A DNA stretch of 64,000 nucleotides from Tachypleus tridentatus (taxonomy: Eukaryota; Arthropoda; Merostomata; Xiphosura; Limulidae), in the NCBI RefSeq assembly GCF_004210375.1, contig NC_134834.1, forward strand, positions 147,097,009 through 147,161,008. The letters run 5' to 3'. Position numbers and translations under genes: made by a program. Shown one piece after another: positions 24,101 through 34,997 of this stretch. Under the pieces are notes generated by a model. The model made no database searches and was not told the origin of the DNA. It saw only the letters and a list, made by a program, of their open reading frames with translations. The number at the start of each line of letters is the position of its first letter. The first letter of the stretch is position 1.

Positions 24101-27100
24101 GCTATGCAAAGTGCCTCCATCCACAAACCAATGGCCTGAAGTTTCCTGATGGTTGACTCATGCACCCCAGTCCTACAGGGATGCATCCATAAAAGGATGT
24201 AGATCTGGATGCAGAAGATTAAGTGATCCCATGAGAAGTTCTATTGCTCATGAAGAGCCCACTGAAAGGGACCAGTGATGTCACTGAATACTGCATTTCC
24301 AAAAGTGATAGAACCTCATGAACAATAAATGATGGGACCAAGGGCATGGCAAACTAACAATTTCACACAAGGAAGTCTTAAAGAAGAGAGCTCAGCCCAA
24401 CTGATACAAGTATGAAAAAAAAAAGACTCCCAAACAGATGAAATATTGAGTAAAGCTGAATGAGAATATCTCCAGGTTCATTAACCAGTCCACTAGAGCA
24501 ACTACTGAAAAGACTATCCAAATATGGCTATCTGACTCCAGTTCAGAACAGTCATCCATGTACTAGTGAAAATCCAACCACAGAACATGAAAATGTTGAG
24601 CAAATGCTAAATGCTTGGGTTACCTGACAAAAATGAAATGAGCTGGAATTCATGGTGAAGAAGAATCCACCAAATATGAGCAGTGGAAATGAATAAACCA
24701 ATTGATAAAATTTTAAAGGGAAGAAACTGTCTGAATGAAAAATAAGTAAATTAGAGAAAACAACTTCATGAGGAAACTTGAGCTAAATATGAATTATTAA
24801 AATAATGAGAACTACATTCAAATATAAATACTGCCAAACAAGAAGTGAAGATTCAAAAGAAAGAATATAGAGGGACGCATATGCATTGTGTGAGCATTTC
24901 ATGCTCTATTTGGTGGAGAACTGACACATGATTTGCATGAGACACGTGTCGAAATCTTTCAAATCCAATCTGGAGGGGGGTGGGAGAAAGCCAGCAACAT
25001 GCATCTAAAAAAATTGTGCATATAGAAGACAGCACTGAATGAGAATTGGTAATTTTGTGAGAGAAGTGAGTACCATATCAGAATTTACTTTTGTCTTTAT
25101 TATAATGATTATTTTGCATTCTCAGCTTAACACATGGATTTCAGGATAACCTAGGGAGTCTTGATTGCCCAAACTTTGTGATAAATTACTAAATTTACAG
25201 CAAGGGTACTCAACTGACAAAACATTTCAAACCTGTTAAATAACATAGATCAAACACTGTATTTAATTACCTATATTCATTTCAGAAAATATTACTAATA
25301 CAAGAGCATATTCAGTAAACAGAAACAAACTGAAACTTTCTTACCTTGTATCACTTTTGGAAGAGTTAATTGAATGAGGATACTTTCTGAAAATATATGA
25401 CGTGTAATATTGAAGTATAAGGGAAAGAACCAGTTGGAGTAAAGAAACCGTTCCTAAGAGTCTATATGCCCAGAGGGCACTACGATCAGTTAGCCAGCTT
25501 CGAAGTACAACCTAAAAATGAGAAAAATAATTAGAACATCACATTTTAATCTGTCAGAAAATCTTTGAGTTAAAAAAAAGTAGTAAAATATAATTTTAAT
25601 ATTTAGAATGTGAAGGATATTCTTTCAAGTTGAGTTACAAGTAACGAAAACCTAAACCATAAAGTAATTTAATACTCCAAAATAACAAACTTGGAACTGA
25701 AACAAATTCAAAATTTAATCAAACTAATTCATGCAATAAATTTTAAAATTAACAGTGGGATTTTATAGAATGCATGATAAAAATTTCATTTTTTCGATGA
25801 CCAAAATAAAAAAGACTACGTATTTCGGTAGTTTTATACTACCACCATCAGTATAAAGCTACCAAAGCATGTAGGGTTTTAATTTTCATTCTCAACTAAA
25901 TAAAAGTTTTTATTATGCATCTTATACATCAACCTATTACTGTTTTTAACTTAACAGAATGTTTGGAATGTTTCATAAGGTGTAACTCGATTTCTTCTGA
26001 AAGATACAGGACCAAAAAAAAGTTTAATTTTTTTCCTGAAAAACAAATAAAAAATACACTGATAACATAAAATTTGCCCAGCCACTCACAAAAAAATACA
26101 CTGATGATGTGAAACAAAAATATGTATTTGTGTGTAACTAAAATTTTAATGCAACAACTCAAGAAACAGAGGAATACTCATTTACTTCAACATAAAAATA
26201 TTACATGAGAAACTGCATCATGAAAGGACATGTTTAGTCGAGACTGCACGATAAAAAAAGTTCAAAACAAGTGAGTAGCAGCAGTAACACAAAACCAAAA
26301 CTTGAAAAGAATTAACTCAAATTGTAAGAAAGATATGAAATATCCAAAATGGTAATGAAATGATTTTCACTTCTTCATTTACTATGCTGTACTATGTTAA
26401 TTTGTTTAGACTACAGGTGATGTGGCTAGTCATTGTCCACCTCCAATTTGGGGGCTACTGTAATCAAACAGTAGGGTCTGATCATCACTATTATTGTACA
26501 CCCATGGACCTAAAGTGCAGTAGACTAATGTTTTTTTGTTTTTTTTTGTGGATGTGCTAATAGGGCTGGGTAAAAACTTCTGGAATGTATCTCAGAATGG
26601 CTGGTATGGGTATTAACACTTTTATTGATAAGGAGAGAACAAACGTTTTGGCATTCCTAGGTCACCTTCATGTTAAACTGAGAATGTTGTTCTCTTCTTG
26701 TCAATAAAAGTGCTAATACCCATATCAACCGTTCCGTGTGCGTGTGTTTTCTTACAGCAAAGCCACATTGGGCTATCTGCTAAGCCCACCAAGAGGAATT
26801 GAGCCCCTGATTTTAGCATTGTAAATCTGTATACTTACCACTGAACTAGCAGGGAGCCCACCCATTCTGAGATACATTTTTATTTCAAAGGGTTTCTCGT
26901 CATCAAGAAACTACTGGAATGCAATCAGCCTGTTGGATAACCATAATGCACATTTGATTTTTTATAAAATACTTTCATGTGCACTTTTCTTTTTTTACAT
27001 AAAGGTTTATTTGACTTAATAATATTAAAGTTCTATCACTCATGACAAAAGTGCTCCATAGATAGCAGACATGTCTCATAGTCATAAAATAATGACAGTT

Positions 27101-30100
27101 ATAATGTAAAATAAGAAAACAAAACTGGTTTTGCTTGCTTCAGACATACATAATTGATTCCAGTGATTCGTTTTGAAAAATGATAAAATGTTCCAAAGAA
27201 ATAAAAGATAACAAGATGACTGCGGTGTATAAGGGTGAGGAACTGACGAACGTAAGGAATAAAGGAAACCACATTCTGCTGAAGAAAGGATTCACTAGTA
27301 GTCTGCAAAGTTCTCTCCAGAACCACCAGGGTAGCTTGTAGTAGATAGTTACTTGTGGAGTGCAGCAAAACAGATAATGCTCGTCTCTGTAAGAAAAATA
27401 ATCCTTTAAAAATCTATTTCATGAGACTTTTTTAATCCAAATATTTATAAGCATCTTACAAAACTGCCCATAATTTTACCCAATATCAGGTAACTACCAA
27501 ATGTACCTAAAAAATCACACTTAAAACATACTGCTATAAATGGGAGTATGGGCCACCCTTTTCCACTATTTTGAGCCATACCACACAATATTTTTGTACA
27601 ATGCAAAGGTAATTATGCCACACACATCAAACATTTTAAGACCTATTGGATTCTGAGTCCTTTACAATTCACCATACAAGAACCTGATCTAACTAAAGTG
27701 TGACATTTTTCAGTTTTACTTTTGAGAAAAAAGAAGTCTGTAATATATTTGTGTAATTAGTTTTGTTTGTACAACCTTTACATATTTTGATACCAATCTC
27801 CTTGCACAGTTGAGCCTTCATCAATGGAATTAAAGTAGTAAGACTGGAATGTTTAATCTGATTTTTGGGGTTGTGCCCCCATGTTCTTTTAGTTCACTGA
27901 AATTAGTTTGACCTGTTCCTTACAAGACAGAATGACAACCCTACTTTATTTATACATAAATAAGTAAAATAATTCATAGTAAGTGTACATCATAATACAT
28001 ACAAATATTGTGAGGTTAGTGTTTAGAGTATAGAAACAACAACAAAATTAATTTTTATTTTTCTTAAATGCATCACACCTTTTGCAAGAAATAGGAGTCA
28101 AAAACGAACAATAACAAAAAATTAAACATTTTGTTCACAAAATGTTTATATGGTTTAGAAGCATATCTGCATAAAAATATAAATCTTACAGACATATTTT
28201 ATGAAAAGTATTTTAAGAGACCACACAACATTCTTCAAAATCTGAGAGCAGATACATCCATGCTACATTTTTTTCATTTAAACACATTATACAAAAGCTC
28301 GTAGAAAAAATATTTTAAAATTAAATCATACAGCTGATACTTAAATCAATGATATGAAAGATATGTAAAAACACCCTTTGATAATATATTCATTGTGTAA
28401 CATACATGTTCAAAAAAAAAATATGAACATGAAATTCCTACTATACAAATAATTAATTCTTAAACTCATTAAAACATGATCATATATGCTATTTAAAGAG
28501 TAGAAACCATCTTTAAATAGCTTACTGGTAAAGCACTGGCTCTGTGGTAACAAAGGTCCTAGATACACTTACTGGTTTTTTTTTCACATAAAATGTTAAA
28601 TATTATCCTTTAATTCAAACAATTTATTCATTCAATTTGGCTAACATGTATGTGGCTTGATGTCTTGTTTATTCATCCAATGTTGACTAACATGAGTGAC
28701 TTGGTGTCTTGTTTATTCATCCAATGTTGACTGACAAGTGACATGATGTCTTGTTTATTCAGTCAACGTTGAAACATGTGTGACTTGATGTCATGTTTAT
28801 TCATCCAGTGTTGACTAACATGTGAGTGACTTGATGTCGTGTTTATTCATCCAGTGTTGACTAATGTGTGTGTGACTTGATGGATTGTTTATTCATCCAA
28901 TGTTGACTAGCATGTGAATGACTCGATGTCTTGTTTATTCATCCAGTGTTGACTAACACGTGGGTGACTTGATGTCATGTTTATTCATCCAGTGTTGACT
29001 AATGTGTGTGTGTCTTGATGTATTTTTCATTGACATGTTTAGCAATATTTTATAATAAAGAAGCTTTGAGCTTTAAGTTAAAAAATTTGAAATATGAGAA
29101 GTACCATTCTCCAAAAATATCCTTTAAAAATACCAGAAGAAATATCATCACTAGTGTTGGAAAGTCTTGAAAGTAAAATAAGTGGCATTCGCTTTCTAAT
29201 CAAACCAAAAATGTGGCACTAGCTTTTAATCAAACCCCAAACAAAAGTCACTAGCTTTCTAATAAACCCAAAACCAATACTATTAACTTTCTGATAAAAT
29301 CCAAAACAAAAGACATTAGCCCTTTCAACTGTAGGGTCATTATAATGTAACATTCAATCACACTATTCGAGGGTAAAAAGAGCAGCCCAAGAGTTGATAG
29401 TGGATGGTGAAGACTAGCTGCCTTCCCTCTAGTCTTGCACTGCTAAATTAGGGATGATTAGCTCATATAGCTCTCAAGTAGCTTTGCATGAAATTCAAAA
29501 CACAAACCAAAACAAATGGCACTAGCTTTCTTATCAAACCCAAAACAATCAGCACTAACTTTCAAAACTGCTCTTTTTTAACTTATCCTCAAAATGGCAG
29601 GCCAGAAGGTTCCCTATTGTGAGTGAATTTTTTTAACTAAAGAGGAGAGTGGATAAAGTTCTAACAATGTGCAGACTATTCATTGATCCAGCCAATCACA
29701 ACTTAGCTTTGTTCTAAATTCAGTTACCACAAAAACCCCAAATAAGTGACCTCAAAACAAGACAAGTCTCCCCCCCCCAAACCTATAACAATAAAAAAAA
29801 TTTTTTAAAAAAGTTCAATTCTATTTTTAATAAGCACACTTAGCAACAGTAGTAGCCACAGATTTTAAAAACTTCTCATTAACTTCAAAATGTTATGGAT
29901 GAGTTTCTAATCTTCAGTTTAAACCATGAGAAATCAGCTATAGTCAGTTTGTCAGTATTATTTTGCAGAAAACAAAAATTAATTTTATAGGCACTAATTT
30001 AAGCATTTTACTATTTCACTGAGTTTTCCCTATACAGAATCTAACTAATAAACTGTAAATCTGCTTCAAATGTATGTTTTACCAAACACAGTTACAAAAC

Positions 30101-33100
30101 AATTGTGTTAAAAATGCATCTCAAATTAGCTACTAAGAAACACTAAATAAATAAGGTTTTCTCTTCAAATAAAAAAATAAATTGTGAGTTTAACAAAATA
30201 GTCTTAAGATAATGTTTTAAAATGCAGAACAATAAATCAACTAGTAAAGCAAACAATTATCTCTTCTCACTATGACCTTTGCACTCAGTTGTTGCTGGAC
30301 ATAGGTTGATAAGACTCAAAATTTCACACATGAAGGACATCAAAACTTAAGGTTTTATACATACAGTTGAATAACCAAAATATCATTAAATAACTATACT
30401 GATACTATAGAATTCCACTATCATTTATTAGATTTACTAACTGAAATAGATTTAGATTTTATTAAATATGAAACTTTGAGCAGAATAAATACACAACTTA
30501 CCTCATTAAAATCTTGGATTGAAAAATGTGGAAGCTTTCAAAAATAAAATGGTGGGGAAAACACTCTGAGAACATTCTAAGCTGTTGATTGGTTATTCAC
30601 ATGTCATATACTGAAATAGGTGTATATAAGGGACCAATTCCAAAATCGAAAGAAGTGAAAAGGCTCACTGTGTTTGATTTGGTACATAAGCCATATCTCA
30701 GTAAAATAAAAAAATATAAGGTTCTTATTTTATATTCTAACTTGTCAATATAAGTAATTTGAGTTCCTAATTTGTACAAAACTACAGACTTAGTATTTTG
30801 ACATTGCAAACATCTAATTTTAAACAGTGCTGCATTCAACATACCACATGATTCACTAAAATCCATATTTAGATGTGTTATTTTATTATTTATTTTTAAA
30901 TTACAAAATTAACTCATATAATATTAAAGTTTGAATTATTATCTACAATTTGATTCCAAGCTTATTGACATGAATTCATAAAATAGTAGTTCAATAAAAT
31001 TTTGAATGCAAGTCAACAAATGCAATGACATGGCCTTTAACCTGTGACCTATCATGAAAGGGTTAAATAACAGAAATGCATACGCTGTCAGTTTCTGGTT
31101 GCTCTGGACGTCATTAGGTCCCTTTGAGAGTGTGTAGTTCAGCTGTAGATATTTTTTAATTTATTAATACACAAGTGTTTATACTGTCCACAATTAACAC
31201 TCATTCATACAGACAAGTATTCAGCCTTCAATATAACATATAACACCAAATAACATACCACTGTACACAGTTGACACAGACAGAAGTAGCAGAGGACCCT
31301 GACACTATACTCCCAAACTATAATGGGTAACATGACTAACACACAGACACAATGTCCTGAAGCACCCACAACGTTGAACTATAAAGCAAGACATTGGCCT
31401 TAGAACCCAATTCTCTTAACAAAACTATGATATCAAACAAATATATTAATATTGTCATACTAAGTGAGAAATAAGACAGTTAGTACATGTCCATCATATA
31501 CAAAAGAAAAGAGAAAGGAAGAAATAAAAAATAAAGAAATACCTCTTTTGTAATATACTTACCCACCACGATGGAACTCTTCTCAGACTTCCATCAACCT
31601 GAACTATATGAATGTACTCTTCACCCAAGGTCTGCAGCCCTGAATAACAACAAAAATCAGAGAACCAGATAAATTGGTATAAAGAATATCTAATAAAATG
31701 GGCAGTTTGAAGCCAAGAAACATTATGGAGTACAGAACGGTTTTTTTTATTTGTTTGTTTTGAATTTTACACAAAGCTAAGAGTGTTATCTGCACTAGCC
31801 ATACCTAATTTTGTAGTGTAAGACTAGGGGGAAGGCAGCAAGTCATCATCCCCCATCTCCAACTCTTGAGCTATCAATAAATAGTGAATTTGACCATCAC
31901 ATTATAATGCCCTCCACAACTGAAAAAGTGAGCATGTTTGGTATAATAGTAAATCAAGCACCCTAACCACATGGCTATGCTGGACCACATACAGAATGGT
32001 GAAGAATGGAAATATATTTAAATATCTCCTTTTGAAATTAAAAAATTAAAACTTATATAACATTAACATTTGAATTATAAACTCACTTATATGCTCTATT
32101 TATTAACATACATTGATAATGAAGTTAAATAAATTTTGAATGTAACTCTGTAAAATACCAATACATACCCACATTGAATCTATATGATGTTACAGGTTAA
32201 CAGGTGTTCTTTTCAAGCAAATAAAATCACTTAAGAATTAGTAATTAGGTTACTATAAAAACAAATTCATGCAGTTGTGAATGTTTGAAATATAATTAAC
32301 TTGGTTCATCCTGATAAAAGTTGCCATGATAGAAAATATCTACTGAAGTAGGTAATATTTTCCATTTAACATGTTACCTCCCAAAACTATTTTGCCTATA
32401 CTTTTCAGGGTCCAGAAAAGAAATGTTGTCCTAATGTCCCACTCTCATCTGTATGTCACCATTGTGTCGCAGCCAATAAATGGCCCTTTAAAAAGAAAAT
32501 AGAACATGACTCACCAATAGGTCCTGTGTGCCTTACAGGAAGACTATCACAACTCAGTGGTGGATCATGTGGGAGCCAACATGTTAAGAAATAAGTAATA
32601 TATACGTGTGTGTATAATTTAACACCTACATACATAAATTTTGAGACACAAAATAATGTTTTATTGGCAACTATAGACATAAAATCAGTATGTAAAAATA
32701 ACATACAAATACATAATTTTACATTCATTCAATGAACTGTAATGGCATTTAAGTTAAGATTAAACTTACCAGCCAATGTTGTGATTCCAAAGTAGGTCAA
32801 ACTTGACAAAACATCTAGCTCTTTTCTCCATTTTAACCAAGTGGAAATCCCTTTAATTAAAAAACAAAACTATGAAACTGTTCAATAAGTGTTTCATTAG
32901 TTTTATAATTTTAAATTTGTCTATAATTCTGTTAAGTGTTTGTGCAAAAGCTACTAATCATAGACTATGCAATGTTCCCCCTTCTTTTGACTCAAATCCC
33001 CAACTCCACTCCACCCCACTCTCAACTGCAGAAGTATACTTTTACCACTGTCAGCACTATACAGTGAGATGTGGGTTCTTTTCCAAAAACAAAACATTGA

Positions 33101-34989
33101 CTTGTTCTTCCATACAAAGACCTAAAGTGATTTGCATGAAAGCATTTATTAGAACAAAAACATGAGATAGTGAACTATTTAGAATACTGAAATAGTCTTT
33201 CTTCATCAAACTGAAAATGTCCACAGTATATCTACATCTTCAAGTTTCAAGACTTTCAAACAAGTCCTAGTATACAGAATTAACTTCAATAAGGAATATT
33301 AGTGACAAACTTTCCATTACTAAGATGGTTAAAAAATTAAACAGACTAATTATGGTTAATTGGTTATTTTTGTATCAACAAATTCAATCGTATTTTCAAA
33401 TAATTAATGCTTGTAGCTAACTGATTATGTCCATTAATTAAACTAGGGCCTTAAATCAATAGTAGCTGGTCTATTCTTCCTCTTGTATCTGAAGACAGCT
33501 AGTATAGGTATCAAAACCTTTATTAAAATAAAGTAGAGGACATGTTGACCTTCTTATTTAACCTGAAAATGACCTAAAAAGGTCAAAATGTTGTTCTCTA
33601 CTTTATTTTGATTAACCTGTTCAGTGCCGTAGATGAGACAACTCGTCCAAGCCAATCGATAACACAATGCCAAGGATGTTTATATGCAAAAACGGCTCGT
33701 TTGGGTTGAGAAAATATTTTACATAGAAGAGCGAACAACGTTTCGACCTTCTTCGGTCATCGTCAGGTTCATAAATTTCTCAACAAGTGGGTTTCTCAAC
33801 ATCACTGAATGCCACAGATGAGATAATTCGTTCTAAATAATACCTAACTTCAAGGCTATATGTCAGCACTATATATACATTTGACCTACTTAAAAATTAC
33901 TCAATTTTTCTGAAAAAAACCCAGAATAGGAGCTGCCATAGCAGCTGAAATTCTTGGCAATCAACAGGTTAAAGTGTTAATACCCATACCAGCCATTTTC
34001 AGACACATTTTTACTTCAAGTAGGTTTCTTGTCATCATGTATTCTTCCTTTTGTTCTTCAATCACAAGCTGTTAAATTTATTTAGTACCAAGTGTGTGGC
34101 TCACTTTTCAAGCTTTAGGTAAAACTTAATTTCAGTAAAACTTCCCTTTAACTCAAACAACTTTTAAAGAAATTTTATTCCAGTATTTCTAGCTCAAAGT
34201 TTGAAAAAAAGAAAACTGTTAAATAAAGGTGAGACACCACAAACTCTCTGCCATCCGATGAAACACCATTTTTCAGCACTGTTATTTATATGTTGAGCAA
34301 ATAACTTAATACAATTTATTATCTATGAGCACTGGTTATTACAGTCACAAAATATAATTAGTCAACCTAAGTTATGATTAAATCTATTAATTTCATGAAA
34401 ATAATCAACTAATCAAATTTGGTGTTTCCAGTGATTACTGTTTTCTGTTATACCAACTATTCAAGTAACCAAATATTATTATGATTTTTAGTTAATCACA
34501 GATTGTTCAGTTTCATCAATCTGTGTCACCACTTGCCAAAATAATCAAATAATCAAAACTGGTATATTTTATTACAGTTTACAGCTTTTACTGTAAAAGC
34601 TGTAAACCATAATAAACATACTTTATCAATAAGTAAACTTAAAAGAAATTAATCAAAACTGGTGTCTATGATTATTACTGTTTTAGAATATCATGTAAGA
34701 ACAGCTGATCAGAAGAATGTAACTGACAAACAAGCCAAATAATTAACTCATCAGCAATTCCACTAGTCACTCAGATATAATTCTAAATAGTAAATTTTTA
34801 TTTTACTGCTGTTTTGCAACTCATAATTTTCTGCAGGAATCTAACCCTGCCAAAAAATTATACTAATGCTTTACCTGTTATCCTTTGAACGAGCTCAGCT
34901 AATTCACCTTGCAGTTGTTGAATGTACTGTTCATCTTTCTGGGATGATCGTAATATCTCAGCTGGTCCCGCTGAAGTAAAGACATTCAT
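18070..34989 (-). CDS. PEX10: Peroxisome biogenesis factor 10 (RING E3 ligase), 7 exons
   Basis: PEX10 is a peroxisomal membrane RING protein. With PEX2 and PEX12 it ubiquitinates the import receptor PEX5 so that it can be recycled. Minus-strand exons: 34989-34875, 32850-32770, 31639-31563, 27386-27150, 25511-25345, 19744-19609, 18138-18070. They join in consistent phases into 882 nt (293 residues plus stop); human PEX10 is 326. Landmarks: N-terminal [72 protein letters not shown]; hydrophobic [21 protein letters not shown]-terminal RING with ligands C240, C243, C255, H257, C260, C263, C274, C277 (C3HC4). The protein ends RLIPLQNFD, like other PEX10s. Start chosen at 34989, the first ATG of the conserved N-terminus. 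All sites are GT-AG. Exons are from recognition, not transcripts. Confidence 0.93.
18139..19608. other. PEX10 intron 6
   Basis: Mostly unique AT-rich sequence with a degraded SINE-1 at about 19160-19400. A 78-codon plus frame at 18601-18837 matches nothing I know and is not called. The bases GGACCATTGGCATAGAG near 19490 vaguely recall a hAT end. Confidence 0.5.
19160..19400 (-). repeat. SINE-1, diverged
   Basis: GAGGGCTATCTGCACTACTTG, GAGGGAAGGCAGCTAGTCAA, AATGAATAGTGAAATTGACT and a weak tRNA-like end. Clearly older than the copies at 44.5 or 41.6 kb. Confidence 0.7.
19609..19744 (-). CDS. PEX10: PEX10 exon 6 (RING, first part)
   Basis: 136 nt, residues 227-271. Carries six of eight zinc ligands: CSLC, then CGH, then CWKC, in [20 protein letters not shown] and [15 protein letters not shown]. 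Acceptor CTATTTGTAG, donor ACAAAG|GTTAGT. The long intron upstream (19745-25344) holds a DIRS-like element. Confidence 0.92.
20752..25040 (-). mobile_element. DIRS-like tyrosine-recombinase retrotransposon, decayed
   Basis: Read on the minus strand. RT traces include YMDD at 24562-24551. An RNase H-like block follows ([15 protein letters not shown], then [20 protein letters not shown], then the [14 protein letters not shown] continuation) at about 24089-23793. Further on is a tyrosine-recombinase N-terminal SAM-like trace ([34 protein letters not shown]) at about 23360-23190. This RT, RH, YR order is typical of DIRS elements. Both ends carry an inverted repeat of about 150 bp (20752-20918 against 25040-24868), sharing the block GTGTCTCATGCAAATCAT; inverted terminal repeats are also characteristic. 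Every frame is broken by stops. It fills most of PEX10 intron 5 and lies in the same direction as the gene. Confidence 0.82.
25345..25511 (-). CDS. PEX10: PEX10 exon 5
   Basis: 167 nt, residues 171-225, [20 protein letters not shown] then [20 protein letters not shown]. Acceptor CATTTTTAG, donor ACAAG|GTAAGA. It holds a clear membrane segment before the RING. Confidence 0.88.
26590..26900. repeat. Inverted Penelope-end-like module with SINE-2 insertion
   Basis: A minus-strand arm (26595-26686: ATGGGTATTAACACTTTTAT, GAGAGAACAAACGTTTTGGC) faces a plus-strand arm (26695-26734: GTTGTTCTCTTCTTGTC, AATAAAAGTGCTAATACCCA). The plus arm resumes after the SINE as CATTCTGAGATACATTTTTA and GGGTTTCTCGTCATCA. 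The same head-to-head layout occurs at 33490-34050 and 37695-37856. Confidence 0.75.
26735..26858 (-). repeat. SINE-2 (short tRNA-derived)
   Basis: GCAAAGCCACATTGGGCTAT, GAGGAATTGAGCCCCTGATT, TTAGCATTGTAAATC and end TACCACTGAACTAGCAGGGA. On the minus strand the tRNA-like A and B boxes are recognisable. Short imperfect duplication CCGTTC/CCATTC at the borders. Confidence 0.75.
27150..27386 (-). CDS. PEX10: PEX10 exon 4
   Basis: 237 nt, phase 0 at both ends, 79 residues from [16 protein letters not shown] to SKRITGINY. Acceptor TTTTCTTACAG, donor AATTAT|GTATGT. Open translation continues past the donor, but the conserved order (INY then VVLRSWL) supports splicing there. It contains one membrane-embedded segment, [12 protein letters not shown]. 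Confidence 0.88.
28619..29035. repeat. Minisatellite, about 9 copies of 45-46 bp
   Basis: Repeats of TTGTTTATTCATCCAATGTT followed by GACTAACATGTGTGTGACTT and GATGTC. Copies vary by a few bases and by short indels in the GTG part. Unrelated to the 45-bp array at 14.1 kb. Confidence 0.9.
29185..29570. repeat. Diverged 33-bp minisatellite split by a SINE
   Basis: About six copies of GGCACTAGCTTTCTAATCAA followed by ACCCAAAACAAA, four left and two right of a SINE-1 body (29319-29510). The right copies resume with the same register after the SINE, so the SINE entered an existing array. Confidence 0.8.
29319..29510 (+). repeat. SINE-1 lacking its tRNA-like head
   Basis: Starts inside the body (CCTTTCAACTGTAGGGTCAT), passes through GAAGACTAGCTGCCTTCCCT and CTGCTAAATTAGGGATGATT, and ends at an AAAACACAAACC tail. 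5' truncation as expected of retroposition. Confidence 0.85.
31563..31639 (-). CDS. PEX10: PEX10 exon 3
   Basis: 77 nt encoding [20 protein letters not shown] then VPSWW. Acceptor GTTGTTATTCAG, donor TGGTGG|GTAAGT. The TLGEEY motif is diagnostic. Confidence 0.9.
31640..32769. other. PEX10 intron 2
   Basis: One SINE-1 at 31741-31989. The rest is AT-rich with no recognised feature; the 90-codon minus frame at 32456-32728 has no support. Confidence 0.5.
31741..31989 (-). repeat. SINE-1 with target duplication
   Basis: GGGGAAGGCAGCAAGTCATC, AATAGTGAATTTGACCATCA and AAAGTGAGCATGTTTGGTAT match the body; the head is eroded. Flanked by TACAGAACGG (31731-31740) and TACAGAATGG (31990-31999). Confidence 0.85.
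32770..32850 (-). CDS. PEX10: PEX10 exon 2
   Basis: 81 nt, entering and leaving in phase 1, encoding [20 protein letters not shown] followed by GITTLAG. Acceptor TTAATTAAAG, donor GCTG|GTAAGT. It matches the PEX10 WRKE...L-YFGLTTLAG region. Confidence 0.9.
33616..33968. mobile_element. piggyBac-type non-autonomous element (MITE)
   Basis: Flanked by TTAA on both sides (33612-33615, 33969-33972). It starts CCTGTTCAGTGCCG and ends CAATCAACAGG, so CCTGTT/AACAGG are inverted. Removing it restores the neighbouring repeat seen uninterrupted at 37.77 kb, with a single TTAA at the junction. Inside lies a Penelope-type end (about 33683-33771, minus). It also holds two related copies of an AGTGCCGTAGATGAG/AATGCCACAGATGAG sequence, which suggests a compound history. 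No transposase frame. Confidence 0.75.
33683..33771 (-). repeat. Penelope-like element terminal fragment
   Basis: On the minus strand it reads CGTCAGG-complement into GATGACCGAAGAAGGTCGAA, ACGTTGTTCGCTCTTCTATG, then CTCAACCCAAACGAGCCGTT. It is the same terminus as at 39.05 and 40.75 kb. Confidence 0.78.
34568..34616. repeat. Palindrome with 14-bp perfect arms
   Basis: GTTTACAGCTTTTA (34577-34590), loop CTG, then TAAAAGCTGTAAAC (34594-34607), with partial pairing continuing outwards (TTTATTACA/CATAATAAA). Lies in PEX10 intron 1. Confidence 0.85.
34875..34989 (-). CDS. PEX10: PEX10 exon 1 (start)
   Basis: Encodes residues 1-38 plus one base of codon 39, from [16 protein letters not shown] to ELVQRIT. 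The donor is ACAG|GTAAAG. The conserved [13 protein letters not shown] segment fixes the identity. Confidence 0.9.
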
Positions 34990-34997
34990 TTTCTGAA

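Larger units (their letters stand above)
25512..27149. other. PEX10 intron 4
   Basis: Contains a Penelope-end-like motif on the minus strand (25815-25851), a degraded SINE-1-like scrap (about 26420-26520), and an inverted repeat module at 26590-26900 with a SINE-2 insertion. The rest is AT-rich and unassigned. Confidence 0.5.
27387..31562. other. PEX10 intron 3
   Basis: Holds a 45-bp minisatellite (28619-29035) and a 33-bp minisatellite split by a SINE (29185-29570). Elsewhere it is AT-rich without recognised content, including an 89-codon minus frame at 30597-30866 that matches no family I know. Confidence 0.5.
33490..34050. repeat. Inverted Penelope-end-like module interrupted by other elements
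   Basis: A minus arm (33490-33556) and a plus arm starting at 33557 (TTAACCTGAAAATGACCTAA, AAAGGTCAAAATGTTGTTCT) form the head-to-head module. A TTAA-flanked element occupies 33616-33968, and the plus arm then resumes (AAAGTGTTAATACCCATACC, TTTCTTGTCATCATG). Confidence 0.75.
32851..34874. other. PEX10 intron 1
   Basis: Contains a nested repeat block (33490-34050), loosely repeated motifs of the type AATCAAAACTGGTGT and GATTATTACTGTTTT between 34330 and 34690, and a near-perfect palindrome at 34568-34616. A 97-codon plus frame at 32872-33165 is not supported by any similarity. Confidence 0.45.
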
